Source: Eurosta solidaginis (taxonomy: Eukaryota > Arthropoda > Insecta > Diptera > Tephritidae). Taken from it: a stretch of DNA of 64,000 nucleotides. The notes beneath the pieces were generated by a model. That model was not told where the DNA came from. It searched no databases and saw only the letters and a list, made by a program, of their open reading frames with translations. Below, in pieces: positions 61,018-64,000 of this stretch. Both the position numbers and the translations under genes were made by a program. The stretch covers positions 193,872,028 to 193,936,027 of the forward strand of contig NC_090324.1 of assembly GCF_040869045.1 (NCBI RefSeq), in the 5' to 3' direction. The first letter of the stretch is position 1; the number at the start of each line of letters is the position of its first letter.

Positions 61018-61846
61018 AATAAAAAGTATGAAACAATTTGTTAGGATTTTTTTGGACATAAAAAGTGAGTAAGTGAGTAAACATTTTGAGTATTTTTATG
61101 GAAATTTTTGCAGCATATGGAATTTTTGGGTATTAGGAAAACGGTTTTTGAATATTTTAAAGGACGGTCTGGCAACACTGCACATTGAAGTTAAAAGCTG
61201 TCATTTGCACCTAAAACTATGCAGTAGTTGCCGACTGACAGCTCACACGTACAAGAAATATCCCATTTCACCATAGATAATATCGGCGCCTCGCCGAACA
61301 AAATTATCCAACTTATTATCCAATTCTTTGGACAGCGTCAGTATATGATTACCCAAACTGTTATCCACTCATGGTTGGTAGGGAAGTATCAATGCTTCTT
61401 TTAGGTTGTCAAAAGTCGGTTGTTATGATAAAGCATTTTTTATTTACACTTTGAACCATAAAAATCTAACCGAAGTAATATTTTCCTAACGTCTGGTATT
61501 ACGACTAAGACCTACTTTCAACTCAAGGCGAAGCTATGAGGTAATCAATGTTATATACACATATACTTTCAAGGTTGTAACCGGCGGCCCCATATAAATA
61601 ACAATCGACTGATTTTAAATTTATTTCTGGTCAAGTAATAGTATACAACGCTTCTTTTTAACATACCGGTTTTATAGCTCTTTTGATTCAGACCGTATAA
61701 TCATATAACTTATCTTAGTGATAAAATAAAGCTTCGATGGAAATATAAAATAAAGGAAATACTACACCAGAATTGTTAATGAAGGTTTAAAAACGCAAGT
61801 GTACTTAATGGAGTTCAATTTTATCGTTTTAATTAATAAAAACAAA

Positions 61847-61964
61847 ATGAATACGTTTTTGGTGATCTCTCTCGCATTTTGTCTTTGCCTTGTAGACTCG
61901 GAAGACGGGAAATCTCATGAAATTAAAATTTTCAAGCGTCTGATACCAGCAGACGTGTTGCGAG
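61847..61964 (+). CDS. First coding exon of an SVWC/Vago-like secreted protein (D2)
   Basis: Duplicate of the exon at 47417-47534. Its 39 residues differ by one conservative change (HEIKIFKR here, HEIKVFKR in D1). The signal peptide, phase-1 donor (cgag|gtaagg at 61965) and start context are the same. The upstream tataaata is also kept. No second exon is visible before the duplication ends at 62730 and BEL/Pao sequence follows, so it is probably an orphan first exon. Conservation of the exon is no higher than that of the surrounding non-coding duplicate, so it gives no evidence of selection. Confidence 0.5.
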
Positions 61965-62820
61965 GTAAGGATAGTGCATATACACAAATTATTATATCAT
62001 AAAAAAAACAGGAGAAAATACAAAAACCGCCCGCCCGTACGTGTTCATTGAAATAGTAGCGGCCCATTGCAATTTGCTTTTAGTATAATTACTTAAAGCT
62101 TAATTTGTTTTATTGCCGAAATGATAAGCTATGTGTCAACTATAACCCTGTATGTAAAATATTGCTTTACACCAGTACTTAGGACCTTTTTTTAGTACAA
62201 GTTCAACTCGTTGGTCAGCTAAACTACGCTTAAAGTTATTCTGCTGTTTTTCAGTCTACTTTAACTGAACTTTCAGCTGAATATGGTATCAAGTTTGAAA
62301 AAAAGATAGTTCCCAACTTGTACTCTAGTGTGGTTCTCTAGTCGCACTGCAATGTAAGATTCCAACACTTCAGTATTTTCACGAAAATAAAATAAAACGT
62401 TTATTTCTAATTTACAACGCTTCTTTATTGCTGCCAACCAGGTGTATATTTCTCACAGTAATTATTTGTTGTCTTTGGTAGTACCACCTTTTTTTAATTC
62501 AACCTCAATTCGATACACAATGTTGGATATCAACCAAAGAAATGTGTTGGAAATTCATTTGAGAACTATACATATCTCAAAACCTCTCAAAGGTTGGAAA
62601 ATATATTGAGAATAACGTTGGAGCTCAATACGAGAACTATAAATTTTACAAAATTTATCAAAGGCTGGATAATGGTTTGAGAATGATGTTGGATACCAAC
62701 TTAAGAGCTATCAGGTTTAAGAATAATTAGTGATGAATCATGCAATGCATTGTACCCAATTAGGCGCTATGATTGATTATCTGCTGATAAGGCAGTACAT
62801 TTGTGCCGGTAAAGTAGTGC

Positions 62821-62847
62821 CCATTAGTTGCCTTCAGCAACTAATGG
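62821..62847. other. Perfect 11-bp hairpin
   Basis: Arms ccattagttgc (62821-62831) and gcaactaatgg (62837-62847) around cttca. It lies between the end of D2 and the BEL/Pao remnant. Function unknown. Confidence 0.6.
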
Positions 62848-62944
62848 ATTTTGACGTTTTGTTATATTTTGGATTTTTCGCTAGCAAGTGTAAAGAATTG
62901 AAACGTGCCATTTTCCACCGCGCGCCTTTAAATTATTTGAAAGG

Positions 62945-64000
62945 TTGAAAAACACATTTCCATCCTTCTCAGGGTGACAATGAATTACCCTAGCAAGCGT
63001 CCACTTTGTAGGTGGAGTTCGTTCATCAAACAGCGCGACAATATCTCCTTCTTCGTAATTGCGTGAAGATTTGAGCCATTTCGTTCGGCGTTACAAGTTT
63101 AAAAGATATTCATCTCTCCATCGGTGCCAAAAATGTTTTCGTATTTCGGAGATTAGGTGCCATCGTTGAAGTAGATTTCCACAGAACCCTTGACCCTCAG
63201 ATTCTGGGATCGACTTCAATGGCTCACCGATGAGAAAGTGATCAGGCGTTAAGGCTGCAAGGTCGGTCGCGGTAGTTGGATTTGCGCATAGAGGGCGCGA
63301 ATTAACGCATGCCTCAACTTCAGCTAGCAATGTACTGAACTCTTCGAAGGATAATAAGCTCCCCTCAAGAATGCGTTTAATGTGGTATTTTACGCGCTTT
63401 ACACCGACTTCCCAATATCCACCCATATGTGGCGCAGTTGGTGCGTTGAAATGCCACTCGATGTTGGAGTCGGCGAAAAATGCTCGTAGTTTATCATCCG
63501 CCATACACTTCTGATATCTCTCCCGAAGTTCTCTGTCAGCGCCAACGAAGTTCGTGCCATTATCGGAGTACATGGCCCTACAATACCCTCGACGACTGAT
63601 AAAACGTTTGAAAGCATTGAGAAAGGCGGTCGTCGATAAATCGCCTACAAATTCCAAGTGCATTGCGCCAGTACAAATGCAGATCAACGAGCAAATGCAA
63701 ACTTTTGTATGGACCAGCAAAATCTACAGCAGTTCGTGTGAAGCAGCGAACATACGTAGTACGAGACGACGGCAGGTCGCCCATCGACTGAACGGAAGTG
63801 TTGCGGTTCAAGCAAGTACATTTAACACACTTATGATATACGCTTCTAATTAGATTGCGGGCGCCAATCACCCAATAGCGATGCTGTAGAACTACTGTCA
63901 TTATGCGAAGCCCTGCGTGTAGGGTATACTGATGTATGTCAGAAATTATCAATTTCGACAGCGGAGCGTTTTTAGGTAAAATGATAGGATGCCTTGCATC
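62945..64000 (-). pseudogene. BEL/Pao retrotransposon integrase, partial and broken
   Basis: Minus strand, entering from the right edge. Frame 1 (63952-63720) has the integrase zinc-binding domain ([25 protein letters not shown]) and the first catalytic Asp region (TAVDFAGPY). Frame 2 (63720-63091) has the remaining core: [16 protein letters not shown], the second Asp in YSDNGTNFVGADRELRERY, the Glu region APHMGGYWEVGVKRVKYHIK, and the BEL-type C-terminus VEACVNSRPL, LTPDHFLIGEPL, NLLQRWHLISEIRKHFWHRW. A frameshift lies near 63720. A stop at 63091 interrupts a C-terminal domain that is otherwise open to about 62950. Protease, RT and RNase H would lie outside the window; no LTR is seen. Inactive as it stands. 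Confidence 0.88.

Larger units (their letters stand above)
60289..62730 (+). repeat. Large direct duplication, copy D2
   Basis: Second copy of 46102-48299, same orientation, about 14.2 kb away. It carries about 245 extra bp (60767-61017). It ends after caggtttaagaataattag at 62730, the same base as D1, and is followed by unrelated sequence. Confidence 0.9.

Noticed and set aside
63399..63853. Overlapping frames on both strands at the BEL/Pao integrase
   Set aside because: The integrase motifs read only in the two minus-strand frames described; the others are shadows.

Overview
This window is repeat-dominated eukaryotic DNA from a higher fly. A tephritid-type fruit fly is my best guess, from the kinds of repeats and one secreted-protein exon; I could not confirm the species. 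It is very AT-rich. I see no complete host gene, no bacterial operon, no CRISPR array, no rRNA and no free tRNA gene. Apart from two copies of one small first exon, all recognisable coding sequence belongs to decayed transposable elements.

Layout. (1) 1-27,991 is one uninterrupted satellite array that runs off the left edge. Its basic monomer is about 152 bp. In zone I (1 to about 20.8 kb) monomers are grouped into 1.28-2.81 kb higher-order units, each headed by a 'module A' (11 full heads plus a partial at base 1). In zone II (about 20.8-28.0 kb) units end in a 'module B', present ten times with spacings of about 950, 950 and 176 bp, giving a super-unit of about 2.07 kb. Modules A and B look like the left and right ends of one dispersed non-coding element, here called family 1. 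(2) 27,992-30,651 (minus) is a decayed Ty3/Gypsy gag-pol whose 3' part is cut off exactly where the satellite's terminal module begins. (3) 30,981-45,420 is a cluster of a second dispersed non-coding element (family 2, copies a-d; copy e lies inverted at 51.6-53.9 kb) and a Helitron-like third family (36.1-42.9 kb). Families 2 and 3 carry related tandem arrays of about 130 bp in opposite orientation. A 5'-truncated LINE is inserted in family 2 copy c, and a tRNA-derived SINE lies at 45.7-46.0 kb. (4) 46.1-48.3 kb and 60.3-62.7 kb are a direct duplication carrying a signal-peptide exon that resembles SVWC/Vago-type secreted proteins. (5) Between them lie two head-to-head LINE remnants (48.4-51.3 kb), family 2 copy e, and a broken hAT/ZBED-type transposase (55.5-57.2 kb) whose 3' end is replaced by a lone family 1 module B. 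(6) 62.9-64.0 kb (minus) is a BEL/Pao integrase running off the right edge. (CATTT)-rich simple-sequence tracts fill many of the gaps.

The most interesting signal is that families 1 and 2 share an architecture: an inverted repeat near the ends, a GCCATGTCCGTC-type minisatellite, a TATCTTGAT[A/G]AAATTTGGT block, an internal periodicity of about 150 bp, and a right end made of a short hairpin, about ten bases, then TTACTTG. Module B joins directly to both Gypsy and hAT coding sequence, which fixes the right terminus. It also suggests that the satellite array grew from a family 1 element that landed inside a Gypsy copy. Coordinates of repeat boundaries were read by eye and may be off by a few bases.
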